Positions 9,471 to 17,944 are shown, numbered from the stretch's first letter. The stretch: DNA of 64,000 bases from Erysipelotrichia bacterium (GCA_018333955.1 JAGXSD010000030.1:62001-126000); one strand, 5' to 3'. Program-made: numbers and translations. Notes: generated by a model not told the origin, from the letters alone.

Positions 9471-10155
9471 CCACAAAGTTTAATGGAGTAATCTTTTTCG
9501 CAAGATACACAAATGGGGTATCAAGCAATGCAATGATGGCTTTTAAAACATACGTTGTGATCATAATTTCAATCAGTGAATATGAAGTCCCAAAGAATGC
9601 AATAAGCACAAATATGGCCGTATCCACCCACTGAGAAACAAGTGTAGATCCATTATTTCTTAACCATAAATATTGATCAGAAGGTAGTTTTGATTTAATC
9701 CATGAATATAAACGAATATCAATGGATTGAGAAATGAAGTAAGCCACTAAACTTCCTAATACAATACGTCCTGAAAATCCAAAGATTAGTTTAAAGGCAT
9801 CATGCACTAACAAGGCAAACTCATCATTTAAAGGAGTAAACCATAAGGCAAGATTCATCGTAATCATAAAAAAAAGTATGGAAAAGAATCCAATATATAC
9901 TGAACCTTGAGCACTTTTCTTTCCATACTTCTCAACCAAAATATCTGTCGCAAGAAAGATTGATCCATATAATGTATTCCCTAGGGTAGCTTGTAATGAT
10001 AATAATTCAATCCCTTGAAGCACTTGTATGTTCGCAAGTACGGATGCAACTCCAATCCATACGAATAATCCTAGTTTTCCAAACATCTTATAAGCTACCA
10101 TAACTAATGTGAAATGGATGAGTAAAAACCCTAATCCATATAATTCATTAAACAT
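9466..10155 (-). CDS. yhhQ: Queuosine precursor transporter, YhhQ/VUT family
   Basis: 229 aa integral membrane protein with about six hydrophobic segments. The stretch GNTLYGSIFLATDILVEKYG, with NTLYG and TDxLxExYG signatures, is typical of the VUT/YhhQ family, which imports preQ0/preQ1 for queuosine synthesis. The SD AGAGGTGA precedes the ATG. A sigma-A promoter is visible, and its leader is only about 20 nt, so no preQ1 riboswitch fits. It is a single gene closed by its own terminator. Confidence 0.85.
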   Translation of the reverse strand: MFNELYGLGFLLIHFTLVMVAYKMFGKLGLFVWIGVASVLANIQVLQGIELLSLQATLGNTLYGSIFLATDILVEKYGKKSAQGSVYIGFFSILFFMITMNLALWFTPLNDEFALLVHDAFKLIFGFSGRIVLGSLVAYFISQSIDIRLYSWIKSKLPSDQYLWLRNNGSTLVSQWVDTAIFVLIAFFGTSYSLIEIMITTYVLKAIIALLDTPFVYLAKKITPLNFVE

Positions 10156-10182
10156 ACGTCACCTCTTTTAACTTCCGCATGT

Positions 10183-10211
10183 ATTATAATGGATAGCTCA
10201 CTTAAAAACAA
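10183..10211 (-). promoter_or_regulatory. Sigma-A promoter of the queuosine-precursor transporter gene
   Basis: Minus strand TTGTTT (10211-10206), 17-nt spacer, TATAAT (10188-10183). The predicted leader is about 20 nt. Confidence 0.65.
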
Positions 10212-10281
10212 CCTAATACCCTTGTATTGAATCCAGCTTTAAAGTAAACTTTATTCATTTAGTTGTGAAAGGAACCTTACT

Positions 10282-11604
10282 ATGAACCGTAGTATTCAAG
10301 CCCTACAAGATGCCTTATCTTTTCCTACCATATCCTATAGCCAGCGCTCACTCATGGATAGTGCTGTATTTGAAGGTTTTGTAAAGAGACTACAGTTTCA
10401 TTATCCCCTAATCTTTAAACACGCACACATCACAAGGTTTCATCAACATACCCATCTCTTCCATTTTAAAGGAGAAAATGACACTCATCCTATCGCACTG
10501 ATGGGGCACTACGATGTGGTTCCTGTTTCATCCACATGGAGTGTACCTCCTTTTTCAGGACACATTCAAGATAATTACATTTATGGTCGTGGAGCTCTTG
10601 ATATGAAAGGTCACTTAATCGCAGTGTTTGAATCCATTGAGCGACTCCTTGAACAAGGCTACAAATTTAATCAAGATTTGTACATTATGATGGGGCATAA
10701 TGAAGAAACGGGAAGTGATGAAGCTGATTCTGGAGCAGAAGCAATGATGAATCATTTGAAATCGTGCGGGATTAAACTTCACCTTGTGATTGATGAAGGA
10801 GGGAATTATATCTCTAAAGAACAACTGCATGTGAATCAAGATTTAACGCTCATAGGAATTGGAGAAAAAGGCTACATGGATGTGAGAGCGATTGTGAATG
10901 ATCCTGGGGGACATTCATCAACTCCTCCAAAACACAGTGCTCTAGTGGAACCCATGAAACTAGGAGTTCATGTGGAAACTCATAAATTCAAACCTGTTCT
11001 TAATCCGGCTACCGTCGCAATGTTTAAAGCATGCGCACCATTTGCCTCTTTTCCACATAGTTTATATTATCGCTATCCTCAAATATTCAAATGGTTTATT
11101 TTGAACGATTGTCTTCAAGATCCAAAACTAGCCGCACATTTTAGAACTACTGCGGTAATGACGATGGTCAGTGGTGCTTCATCGATGAATGTTCTTCCTC
11201 AAGTTGGACTTGTGAATCTCAATGTGAGGATTGCTCCACATCAAACAAGTCAAGATATTTTAAAGGCTTTTAACAATGTCAAAGGGTCCAATGTACGACT
11301 TGAAGTGGACTTTGCGAATGAACCAACTCCTATCTCACGATTGGATGATGGTGTGTTTGATGACGTCGTCTCATGTCTACAAAGTGTCTACCCTTCTATG
11401 AGCTTAGTTGTACCTTCACTCATGGTTGCTGCAACCGATGCACGATACATGCACGAGATTAGTGATCACGTATTTCGCGCTTGTCCATTTGAAAGTATGA
11501 AAGAGGATCGTCATACCGTTCATGCGGATAATGAACGTTTATCTTTAGATTCTTTTGAAAAGGGAATTCTATTCTTTACGAAAATAATCAAAACCTTCGC
11601 GTAA
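10282..11604 (+). CDS. M20 family peptidase (carboxypeptidase S/desuccinylase-like)
   Basis: 440 aa zinc peptidase of the CPS1/ArgE-DapE side of family M20, distinct from the M20D enzyme at 8244-9404. Motifs: LMGHYDVVPV, GRGALDMKGH (bridging Asp), MMGHNEETGSDE (catalytic and metal Glu), DEGG, and PGGHSSTPP in the lid domain. Such enzymes cleave dipeptides or N-acyl amino acids; the substrate is not evident. The SD GAAAGGAA precedes the ATG. No terminator was seen before the next gene, so it may be read through into the small membrane protein gene at 11675. Confidence 0.8.
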   Translation: MNRSIQALQDALSFPTISYSQRSLMDSAVFEGFVKRLQFHYPLIFKHAHITRFHQHTHLFHFKGENDTHPIALMGHYDVVPVSSTWSVPPFSGHIQDNYIYGRGALDMKGHLIAVFESIERLLEQGYKFNQDLYIMMGHNEETGSDEADSGAEAMMNHLKSCGIKLHLVIDEGGNYISKEQLHVNQDLTLIGIGEKGYMDVRAIVNDPGGHSSTPPKHSALVEPMKLGVHVETHKFKPVLNPATVAMFKACAPFASFPHSLYYRYPQIFKWFILNDCLQDPKLAAHFRTTAVMTMVSGASSMNVLPQVGLVNLNVRIAPHQTSQDILKAFNNVKGSNVRLEVDFANEPTPISRLDDGVFDDVVSCLQSVYPSMSLVVPSLMVAATDARYMHEISDHVFRACPFESMKEDRHTVHADNERLSLDSFEKGILFFTKIIKTFA

Positions 11605-11648
11605 ATCATTGGTGTAATTGATTAAAATACAATACAATAAAGAAAAAT

Positions 11649-11670
11649 AAGGTTTTCATAACCTTGGAGG
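11649..11670 (+). promoter_or_regulatory. Hairpin abutting the SD of the first small membrane protein gene
   Basis: AAGGTT/AACCTT stem (11649-11654, 11660-11665) with a 5-nt loop, directly followed by the SD GGAGG at 11666-11670. A similar arrangement precedes the paralogue at 12194. It may set translation efficiency; this is speculative. Confidence 0.3.
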
Positions 11671-11674
11671 TCCT

Positions 11675-11944
11675 ATGCCTATTCCTATGTTAGTCAGTTT
11701 TGTGATTGGAGCAGCACTCTTTGGGCTATTCTATCTTATAAACTTCAAGTTTAAGTTTGATTATGTCTTTGGTGTTTATGGTTTAGCCATTGTGGTCTTA
11801 GGTTTCTTTGCCATGATGTATGTCCCGGACCCATCAAATTCTTTTGCATCCTTGGGTTATCTTATTATGCTTATTCTTTCTGTATTCGCATTACTTGGAT
11901 ATGTAACAACATGGTTTTTAGTCAAAGGTGTTTTTAAGAAATAG
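11675..11944 (+). CDS. Small integral membrane protein, paralogue 1 of 3
   Basis: 89 aa with three hydrophobic segments (about 5-22, 30-52 and 60-82). I see no known catalytic motif. It resembles the 91-aa product at 12194-12469 along its whole length: both have a VxGAxLF start, a short Phe/Lys-rich loop, a DPxN segment, GY.IM..LS..ALLGY.TTWF.VK and a basic end. It is vaguely like the short YesK-type membrane proteins of Bacillus, but I cannot confirm that. A strong SD (GGAGG, 4 nt spacing) shows it is translated. A strong terminator follows. Confidence 0.7.
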   Translation: MPIPMLVSFVIGAALFGLFYLINFKFKFDYVFGVYGLAIVVLGFFAMMYVPDPSNSFASLGYLIMLILSVFALLGYVTTWFLVKGVFKK

Positions 11945-11980
11945 TTTCTCACACTAAACCAATACGATACAATGATTAAG

Positions 11981-12015
11981 GATTAAGTTCAGTGACTGAA
12001 CTTAATCTTTTTTTA
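11981..12015 (+). terminator. Strong intrinsic terminator after small membrane protein 1
   Basis: 12-bp perfect stem GATTAAGTTCAG/CTGAACTTAATC (11981-11992, 11996-12007) with loop TGA, followed by TTTTTTTATTT. Confidence 0.9.
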
Positions 12016-12125
12016 TTTCGATGTGATTTTCTAGACTAAAATGTTTAATTTAGGTCAAGTTTTCACATGAAATAGGAAAAAAACACAAAAAAACACAAAA
12101 AATTAAACTTTTTGTATTAAATGTC

Positions 12126-12153
12126 TTGACTGTATTATTTAATATGATACAAT
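12126..12153 (+). promoter_or_regulatory. Sigma-A promoter of the second small membrane protein operon
   Basis: TTGACT (12126-12131), 16-nt spacer, TACAAT (12148-12153). The leader of about 35 nt contains a GAAAGG/CCTTTC hairpin (12160-12165, 12176-12181) just before the SD GGAGG. Confidence 0.65.
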
Positions 12154-12193
12154 TCATTCGAAAGGAATCAAATCACCTTTCACGGAGGAACTC

Positions 12194-12469
12194 ATGGAAC
12201 TATTCATGCCTTTATTCATCAGTGGTGTGGTTGGAGCAAGCCTTTTCGCAGTCAACTATGCTTTAAACAAACGCTTTAGTCTCAGTTTAATGAGCGGAGT
12301 GTTCATCATATCCAGTGTCATTCTATTCTTCTTCATGATGTTATTTACTTTCGATCCTGACAATGTCTATGCTGGTATAGGATATACGATTATGGTAGTC
12401 CTCTCAACTGCTGCATTACTTGGTTATGGAACGACATGGTTTGTTGTTAAACGCCTCATTAAAGGCTAA
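12194..12469 (+). CDS. Small integral membrane protein, paralogue 2 of 3
   Basis: 91 aa with three hydrophobic segments. It shares GxxLFxxNYxxNxxF, FDPDN and GYTIMVVLSTAALLGYGTTW with the protein at 11675-11944, so a tandem duplication is likely. It has its own promoter and SD (GGAGG, 5 nt before the ATG) and lies 18 bp before the third member, with which it should form an operon. Function unknown. No transporter or toxin motif is visible. Confidence 0.7.
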   Translation: MELFMPLFISGVVGASLFAVNYALNKRFSLSLMSGVFIISSVILFFFMMLFTFDPDNVYAGIGYTIMVVLSTAALLGYGTTWFVVKRLIKG

Positions 12470-12487
12470 GAAAGGATCCTGTAAAAT

Positions 12488-12769
12488 ATGGATACAACTC
12501 TACGAATTTTAGGTTTAGCATTAGCATTCGGTTTCATTACCGCGCTCGTCGTCTTCGTCGTTACCAAGTTCAAAGTCACTAAGCTTATCTATGGTGCTTA
12601 TATTCTATTCGCATTAGCTCTGCTAGCGGCATTCTGGTCATTTGTAGGACCTAATACTAATGGATGGGATGATCTCATCTTCATGGTCAACGCCATGATT
12701 CTTGCGGCTGCTGGGGTGTTATACCTCATTGGTCTATGGATCTTTAACTTAATTCGTCGTAAACGCTAA
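12488..12769 (+). CDS. Small integral membrane protein, paralogue 3 of 3
   Basis: 93 aa with three hydrophobic segments and a basic C-terminus (NLIRRKR). It is more diverged than the first two but keeps the same plan: a hydrophobic start, KF.VTKLIYG after helix 1, an acidic/aromatic stretch (PNTNGWDD), and a final MILAAAGVLYLIGLWIF helix. It is co-transcribed with the gene at 12194. SD AAAGGA lies rather far (about 11 nt) from the ATG. It ends at a bidirectional terminator. Function unknown. Confidence 0.65.
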   Translation: MDTTLRILGLALAFGFITALVVFVVTKFKVTKLIYGAYILFALALLAAFWSFVGPNTNGWDDLIFMVNAMILAAAGVLYLIGLWIFNLIRRKR

Positions 12770-12773
12770 AATA

Positions 12774-12800
12774 AATACTCACCAACAGGTGAGTATTTTT
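12774..12800. terminator. Bidirectional terminator between small membrane protein 3 and an esterase gene
   Basis: 10-bp stem AATACTCACC/GGTGAGTATT (12774-12783, 12788-12797) with loop AACA. T-rich on both outer sides. Confidence 0.85.
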
Positions 12801-13708
12801 TAGTTACTAATAACCTTATCAATGATTTGAAGGACATAATTAGATTCTTTAAAAGGAAAGAACATGAAATCATGGAACATGCCTTCAGCTTCTAAATATT
12901 CTACACTGATTCCTTGTGACTGAGCTAAATTCACAAGAGACTTTGCTTGATTAAGGAATACCTCGTGGGTCCCTGTAAAGATATGAAGCCTTTGCATCTG
13001 GAGTATTGAAGTATCTAAATTAAATCCACTGGGATGTTCTTTTTGATTCCACATCTCTCCAATCGTTTGTAGTCCTTCATGACTAAGAATTGGATCAAGC
13101 TTTTCAAATCTCAAATCTTTATTCTTCATACTCAGATCACACCATGGTGATAAAAGAATTAGATCCTTAACATTAATGTTTAGTTCCTTTTTAAGTATGC
13201 TCGCAAGTGATAAAGCAAGCCATCCTCCTGCGGAATCTCCCATTAAAACAATTGATTTTGATGGATAGGTTTGATGAATATGAATCATGAACTCTTTCAG
13301 TTCTTCAAGTGTGTTGTGTGCATTGGAATAAGGTAAACGCGAATATGTCAAAACAAAAATCGAAATCTCATTTAGATACGAAATACGATCACAAAATTGC
13401 ATGTGCATTGGTTGAAGTGGTTCTACAAATGCTCCACCATGAAGATAGATCATAATACTTGAGTGATTCGCCTGTGAATTTAATACTATATAAGGTCTTT
13501 CATTGAAAGATGAAATTTGAATTTTAGATTTAAAGTTTAAAACGCTTGGTAATGGATAATCTTGATTATGCTTTTGTCCTTTTGATTGAATGTACAACCT
13601 AGATAAATGAGCAGTCTTAAATCGAGCCTTCACATTTGAAAAACGAATTAATGATCGGATAAAGGCTGCAGCTGGTTTTGAGGTCATGGATAGGTTCATA
13701 TACAACAT
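12800..13708 (-). CDS. Alpha/beta hydrolase, HSL (hormone-sensitive lipase) type esterase
   Basis: 302 aa. The oxyanion-hole motif YLHGGAFV and the nucleophile elbow GDSAGGWLA place it in the HSL/family IV esterases; the family's usual Asp position may be taken by Glu in FTGTHEVFLNQ, and the catalytic His is in GMFHDFMFF. It would hydrolyse short acyl or acetyl esters, possibly from decorated carbohydrates, but no link to the glucan genes is shown. No signal peptide is visible, so it is probably cytoplasmic. The ATG at 13708 has no clear SD; an in-frame ATG three codons later is an alternative. Confidence 0.8.
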   Translation of the reverse strand: MLYMNLSMTSKPAAAFIRSLIRFSNVKARFKTAHLSRLYIQSKGQKHNQDYPLPSVLNFKSKIQISSFNERPYIVLNSQANHSSIMIYLHGGAFVEPLQPMHMQFCDRISYLNEISIFVLTYSRLPYSNAHNTLEELKEFMIHIHQTYPSKSIVLMGDSAGGWLALSLASILKKELNINVKDLILLSPWCDLSMKNKDLRFEKLDPILSHEGLQTIGEMWNQKEHPSGFNLDTSILQMQRLHIFTGTHEVFLNQAKSLVNLAQSQGISVEYLEAEGMFHDFMFFPFKESNYVLQIIDKVISN

Positions 13709-13762
13709 CTTATCATAGGATTATGATCAGTAGGGTATGAGTTATTGATTCTTTATAAGGAT

Positions 13763-13791
13763 AAATAAAAACTCACTTCATGAGAAGTGAG
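13763..13791 (-). terminator. Terminator of the tRNA-Leu transcript
   Basis: Stem CTCACTTC/GAAGTGAG (13772-13779, 13784-13791), 4-base loop, then TTTTTATTT on the minus strand, about 15 nt after the tRNA 3' end. Confidence 0.85.
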
Positions 13792-13806
13792 CTATGTTGA
13801 GTACAA

Positions 13807-13889
13807 TGGTGCACCAGATGGGACTCGAACCCATACGGTCTCCCACACGCCCCTCAAGCGTGCGCGTCTGCCAATTCCGCCACTGGTGC
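13807..13889 (-). tRNA. tRNA-Leu, anticodon GAG
   Basis: 83 nt including encoded CCA. The acceptor stem is GCACCAG/CTGGTGC, the anticodon stem CACGC/GCGTG encloses loop TTGAGGG (anticodon GAG), there is a class II variable arm, and the T-arm contains GTTCGAGTC. It reads CUC/CUU codons. It is flanked by its own promoter and terminator. Confidence 0.95.
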
Positions 13890-13900
13890 AGTGCTTATAA

Positions 13901-13928
13901 ATTATACACAATTTTAAAAGGATGTAAA
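13901..13928 (-). promoter_or_regulatory. Promoter of tRNA-Leu
   Basis: Minus strand TTTACA (13928-13923), 16-nt spacer, TATAAT (13906-13901), about 10 nt before the mature 5' end. Confidence 0.65.
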
Positions 13929-13993
13929 ACATTTTTAATAAGACTTCCTGGAAAAGATAGTTAAAATATCGAAGGTTACACGTTTTAGCCACA

Positions 13994-14022
13994 TTGAAAC
14001 TAAGGGGTTATTGTGATATTCT
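13994..14022 (+). promoter_or_regulatory. Candidate promoter of the glmS ribozyme-glmS transcript
   Basis: TTGAAA (13994-13999), 17-nt spacer, TATTCT (14017-14022), with an extended -10 TG one base before the hexamer. It would start transcription about 35 nt before the ribozyme cleavage site. Confidence 0.45.
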
Positions 14023-14059
14023 TAACATACGAAAGGAGAACCTAATTTAGTACAATTGA

Positions 14060-14172
14060 ATCAAGCGCCAGACTAATGTAGTGACGAGGAAAGAGGAGTA
14101 TCGAAATATTCGGCGGATGCCTCTTCGGGATGCATACTCGATAGCCCGTGGTCAAATCCACAATATCATAGG
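14060..14172 (+). ncRNA. glmS ribozyme (GlcN6P-activated self-cleaving riboswitch)
   Basis: The leader of glmS holds the conserved glmS ribozyme core: AAGCGCCAGACT with cleavage expected between A14064 and G14065, then GTGACGAGGAAAGAGG, TATCGAA, TTCGGCGGATGCCTCTTCGG and a closing segment near CCCGTGGTC. Known family behaviour: glucosamine-6-phosphate serves as coenzyme for self-cleavage, and the cleaved mRNA is degraded, lowering GlmS when amino-sugar phosphate is ample. Distance and orientation to glmS are standard. End points are approximate. Confidence 0.95.
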
Positions 14173-14198
14173 GCAATGCAATGAAAGGACATTTTTTT

Positions 14199-16025
14199 AT
14201 GTGCGGAATTGTCGGATATATTGGTCATCGACAGGCCACTGATGTTTTAATTAATGGATTATCAAAACTTGAATATAGAGGTTATGACTCTGTTGGAATT
14301 TCTTTATTTAGAGAAAACCAAATTCTAACTGAAAAGACAAAAGGCCGTATTGCGGATATGGTCTCAAAAGTTAATTTTGATGTGTATGCTTCATCTCATG
14401 TCGGAATAGGGCATACACGTTGGGCCACTCATGGAGAGCCAAGTGATATTAACTCTCATCCTCATGGAAGTGCTCGTGTTTCATTAGTACATAATGGGAT
14501 TATTGAAAATTATGCTGCAATTAAAGAACGTATGATTCGTAAAGGTTACACCTTTGAATCAGAAACAGATACAGAAGCAGTAGCTAAGTTATTAGATTAT
14601 TACTACGTTCAAAAGGAAGATCCTATTGCGGCGATATTAAAGGTATTAGAGAAGATTCGTGGTTCCTATGCTTTAGGCATGATGTTTGTGGATCATCCAA
14701 ATACGTTATATGCAATTCGTCATGACTCTCCACTCCTTATTGGTTTAGGTGAAGAGGAAAACTTCATTGCCTCTGATATGACGGCATTACTTAAGTACAC
14801 AAAACGTTACATGCTTCTTGAGCATGATGAGATTGCAATCATTACCCAACACGATGTAGTGGTGTTAAATAAAGAAAAGGAAGTTGTTTCAAAAACGATT
14901 AATGTGGCCGATTGGGATGAACAAACCGCTGAAAAAGAAGGTTTCCCTCATTTCATGTTGAAGGAAATTCATGAACAACCTAAAGCTTTCTTAAAAACAT
15001 TAAATCCTCGTCTTAAAGGTGACCTCTTTGATTTTAGTGAAGAAAAGATTCCTCATCACTTCTTTAATGACATTAATAAAATCCATGTGGTTGCATGTGG
15101 TACTGCGATGCATGCTGGGATGTTAGGAAAATATTACTTTGAAAAGTTTGCACGCATTAGTGTTGATGTGGATGTGGCTTCTGAATTTAGATATCGTGAT
15201 CCACTACTTCATAAAAATGATTTAGTACTTATCATCTCTCAATCAGGTGAAACAGCTGATTCATTAGCTGCGCTTCGCTTGGCAAAATCAAATGGCATTA
15301 AAACCATGGCCATTGTCAACGTGGTTGGATCTTCGATTGCTCGTGAGGCTGATATTGTATTAATGACTCATGCAGGTCTTGAGATTGCGGTCGCCAGTAC
15401 AAAAGCGTATTTTGTGCAATCAGCGTTACTTGCTGCATTATCTTTATATGCCTCACAATATAGAGAGACATTAAGTCTTGATGATGTGAAGCGTCATGTT
15501 CAAACGTTACTGGATGTTGCTCATCATATTCAACCCATGATTGATAAGAAAGATGAAGTTCAACACCATGCATCATTATTCATGAATGCTCGTAGTTTAT
15601 TCTTTATTGGTCGTGGAGTGGATTATCATGTTGCATTAGAAAGTTCACTCAAACTTAAAGAAATCTCTTATGTTCACTCCGAAGCTTATCCTGCAGGAGA
15701 ACTCAAACATGGAACCATTTCATTGATTACTGATGATGTTCCTGTGATTGCGATTGCCACTTCAGATAATATTGTTGAGAAAACTATCTCAAATATTAAA
15801 GAAGTTAAAGCTCGTAAAGCTAAAGTCTTAGTCATCAAAAAAGAAAACACACCACTCTCAAGTGATGTGTATGATGAAGTCTTAAATCTTCCAAGTCTTG
15901 AAGATTGGGTGATGCCATTTGTAAGCATCATTATCACTCAACTCTTTGCTTACTATACAGCCGTGCTTCGTGGATGTGATGTTGATAAACCACGAAACTT
16001 AGCTAAATCAGTCACCGTCGAATAA
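14199..16025 (+). CDS. glmS: Glutamine-fructose-6-phosphate aminotransferase (isomerizing)
   Basis: 608 aa. Makes glucosamine-6-P from fructose-6-P and glutamine, the first step of peptidoglycan amino-sugar synthesis. The start ATG at 14199 is chosen so that Cys2, the glutaminase nucleophile, follows Met (MCGIVGYIG); an upstream in-frame ATG at 14181 would bury it and sits on the SD. The N-terminal glutaminase domain has GHTRWATHG and HNGIIENY; two SIS domains follow (CGTAMHAG, SQSGETADS; GRGVDYHVALESSLKLKEIS, EAYPAGELKHG), ending with KSVTVE. Control by the upstream ribozyme is expected. Confidence 0.97.
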   Translation: MCGIVGYIGHRQATDVLINGLSKLEYRGYDSVGISLFRENQILTEKTKGRIADMVSKVNFDVYASSHVGIGHTRWATHGEPSDINSHPHGSARVSLVHNGIIENYAAIKERMIRKGYTFESETDTEAVAKLLDYYYVQKEDPIAAILKVLEKIRGSYALGMMFVDHPNTLYAIRHDSPLLIGLGEEENFIASDMTALLKYTKRYMLLEHDEIAIITQHDVVVLNKEKEVVSKTINVADWDEQTAEKEGFPHFMLKEIHEQPKAFLKTLNPRLKGDLFDFSEEKIPHHFFNDINKIHVVACGTAMHAGMLGKYYFEKFARISVDVDVASEFRYRDPLLHKNDLVLIISQSGETADSLAALRLAKSNGIKTMAIVNVVGSSIAREADIVLMTHAGLEIAVASTKAYFVQSALLAALSLYASQYRETLSLDDVKRHVQTLLDVAHHIQPMIDKKDEVQHHASLFMNARSLFFIGRGVDYHVALESSLKLKEISYVHSEAYPAGELKHGTISLITDDVPVIAIATSDNIVEKTISNIKEVKARKAKVLVIKKENTPLSSDVYDEVLNLPSLEDWVMPFVSIIITQLFAYYTAVLRGCDVDKPRNLAKSVTVE

Positions 16026-16047
16026 AAGCGCTCACGCGCTTTTTTGT
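16026..16047. terminator. Shared terminator of glmS and the convergent MFS gene
   Basis: AAGCGC/GCGCTT stem (16026-16031, 16036-16041) with loop TCAC, then T5 on the plus strand and TTTTATT on the minus strand. The MFS stop codon lies in the loop. Confidence 0.8.
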
Positions 16048-17171
16048 TTGATAATAAGAACTTGGATGCTTGCACCTAGAAGACCACCAATGACACAAAT
16101 CCAAATCATAAGTGAGAATCCACCCAGTTGATAAACCCATGCTCCTGCTAAGGTCGTAACCACATTGGTAAAGGCCATGACTAAGGATATCAATGTAAGA
16201 AAAGTAGCAGCATAATATGGAACGAGTGTGCTTGCATAAGGGAATACCATTCCCCATGTTGCATCGAAAAATAACCCAAAGGATAATCCTAAGATAGGAT
16301 ACCACATCATGTCCTGGGAAATAAACAGCGCAAGCATGATGGCAGGAATCCAAAGGAATACCTTTAGTAATGAAGACAATTTAAACTTCGAAGTGATGAA
16401 CACTATAAGTATTCCCCCTAAGACACTTCCAAAGGCCGTCAACGTGTATTGTTGAGTGATGGCTTGTCCAGTCCAACCTAATTCATTAAGATAAATACTG
16501 AGATAATTAAAAAAGAAAATCGCCGGTAATGCATTAAAGAATACCGCCACTAACCAACCAATAACAACCTTTTGATTTAAAGTGTGAAGTAAATCTTTTA
16601 AAGATCGTTGTGTGTTTAGATCTTGTATCTCATGGGCAAAACTTGTGAGTGCTAAGGTTATTATTCCGATAATACTAAGAATGTTATATAGAATTTGCAA
16701 TGAACCCGAAGTCACAAGCACTTGTCCTAACCACGGGGATGCAAAGACACCCAAGGCAAAGACAATACGATGCATTCCACTTAATGGACCTGCATGGTGT
16801 GGGGCTGTTTTAATAATGTAGGTTTGTGTCATTCCAAGAATCGTAAAGAACGACAATCCAAGTAATGAGCGACCCATGATATATCCTGTAATGTTTTGAA
16901 CACTGGCCACCATCATTGATCCTAACACAAATAAACTTAGTGCTCCTAAAAGCATTTTTTTGATGCCATACTTATCTGCGTTATAACCCAGTAGAGGAGC
17001 AAGTACACCAAAAAGCGCAAAGCCAATATTGAGGAGTATGGCATAAACTGCTTCAATACCATAGGCTTGCGCAATAAATGGGGCTAATGGCATCACGATG
17101 CTCATTTCCACAGTTGCGATAAATTGAATCCATAGTGCAATAAATATTCCAAAAATCATTTTTTTGTCCAT
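16032..17171 (-). CDS. Major facilitator superfamily permease
   Basis: About 379 aa with about 12 hydrophobic segments; the loop FGVLAPLLGYNADKYGIKKM after TM2 is an MFS motif-A-like signature. The substrate is unknown. It is the last gene of a run with an ECF-type importer and overlaps the upstream ATPase gene, so the two transport systems may act on the same or linked compounds. The start is uncertain: a TTG at 17201 is unlikely, ATGs at 17183 and 17171 are possible, and an ATG at 17159 forms an ATGA overlap with the ATPase stop. None has a strong SD, which suggests translational coupling. Confidence 0.78.
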   Translation of the reverse strand: MDKKMIFGIFIALWIQFIATVEMSIVMPLAPFIAQAYGIEAVYAILLNIGFALFGVLAPLLGYNADKYGIKKMLLGALSLFVLGSMMVASVQNITGYIMGRSLLGLSFFTILGMTQTYIIKTAPHHAGPLSGMHRIVFALGVFASPWLGQVLVTSGSLQILYNILSIIGIITLALTSFAHEIQDLNTQRSLKDLLHTLNQKVVIGWLVAVFFNALPAIFFFNYLSIYLNELGWTGQAITQQYTLTAFGSVLGGILIVFITSKFKLSSLLKVFLWIPAIMLALFISQDMMWYPILGLSFGLFFDATWGMVFPYASTLVPYYAATFLTLISLVMAFTNVVTTLAGAWVYQLGGFSLMIWICVIGGLLGASIQVLIIKQKSA

Positions 17172-17944
17172 AATGCTATCCATTCTTGGCGTGTAGTACA
17201 ATAAGGTAAATCTAATGCTTTACATAGTTTCACTATGTCAGGCAGCTCAATATGCACTTGATTAAAAAGTGATTCTTGAGCCATAGCATCTTTTATACCC
17301 CCACTATATAGGCATTGATTCTCATGAATCATCATAAGTTGATCACAATGCTCAGCGACAAAGTTTATGTCGTGAGATACCATAATAATCGTTTTGCCTG
17401 CATTTTTCAAGAAATCCACAACGTTTCCAACGACTTGTTGCGATAAGTTGTCAAGTCCTGAAGACATCTCATCCATGAGAATAATATTTTGAGGTCGAGC
17501 ACATGCACAAGCAAGTAAGACAAGCTTCTGTTTTGAATAAGAAACTTCATAGGGATGAAGATGTCTAAGGTGAGTGAGTTGACATAAATCAAGAATGTCC
17601 TCTAGTTTCTGTTTCCAATCATGTGGATGGTTTTGTTTTAATGTGAATATAATCTCTTTCTCAATGCTTGATTGAAATAACTGATCTTGAGGAAACTGTA
17701 ATACACTACTTAAGATTTTGCTTCTTTGGGCAATATCTTTCCATTCTAAGTCAACACCATCAACACTGATGGTGCCATGTTGTGGCTTTAGAATTCCTGC
17801 TAAGCATTGTATGAGTGTGCTCTTACCCGATCCATTGCGCCCAATGATTCCTAAGGTAGTGCCTTTTGGGATAAGTACTGAAAGGTGATCTATTCCTTTT
17901 GATTGATTAGGATATGTATAAGAAAGTTCTTTGATCTCAATCAT
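17156..17944 (-). CDS. ECF transporter ATPase subunit, second of two
   Basis: 262 aa ABC ATPase. Walker A is GRNGSGKST, the Q-loop lies in SVLQFPQDQLFQ, Walker B is IILMDEMSSGLD, and the switch His is in VSHDINF. The ABC signature is abnormal: EVSYSKQKL replaces the usual LSGGQKQR. FPQDQLF resembles the Q-loop region of EcfA proteins. It follows the first ATPase with an ATGA overlap. As it keeps Walker A, Walker B and the H-loop, it probably binds ATP, but the degenerate signature may alter the partner site. Confidence 0.82.
   Translation of the reverse strand: MIEIKELSYTYPNQSKGIDHLSVLIPKGTTLGIIGRNGSGKSTLIQCLAGILKPQHGTISVDGVDLEWKDIAQRSKILSSVLQFPQDQLFQSSIEKEIIFTLKQNHPHDWKQKLEDILDLCQLTHLRHLHPYEVSYSKQKLVLLACACARPQNIILMDEMSSGLDNLSQQVVGNVVDFLKNAGKTIIMVSHDINFVAEHCDQLMMIHENQCLYSGGIKDAMAQESLFNQVHIELPDIVKLCKALDLPYCTTRQEWIALWTKK

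Noticed and set aside
10156-10281. preQ1 riboswitch upstream of the queuosine-precursor transporter
   Set aside because: The promoter lies so close to the gene that the leader is only about 20 nt, and no aptamer-like C-rich loop is present.
13792-13992. 66-aa minus-strand frame across tRNA-Leu
   Set aside because: It is translation through the tRNA gene; the tRNA fold is unambiguous.
14181-14198. Upstream ATG as the glmS start
   Set aside because: It would place the catalytic Cys at position 8 instead of 2 and overlaps the SD.
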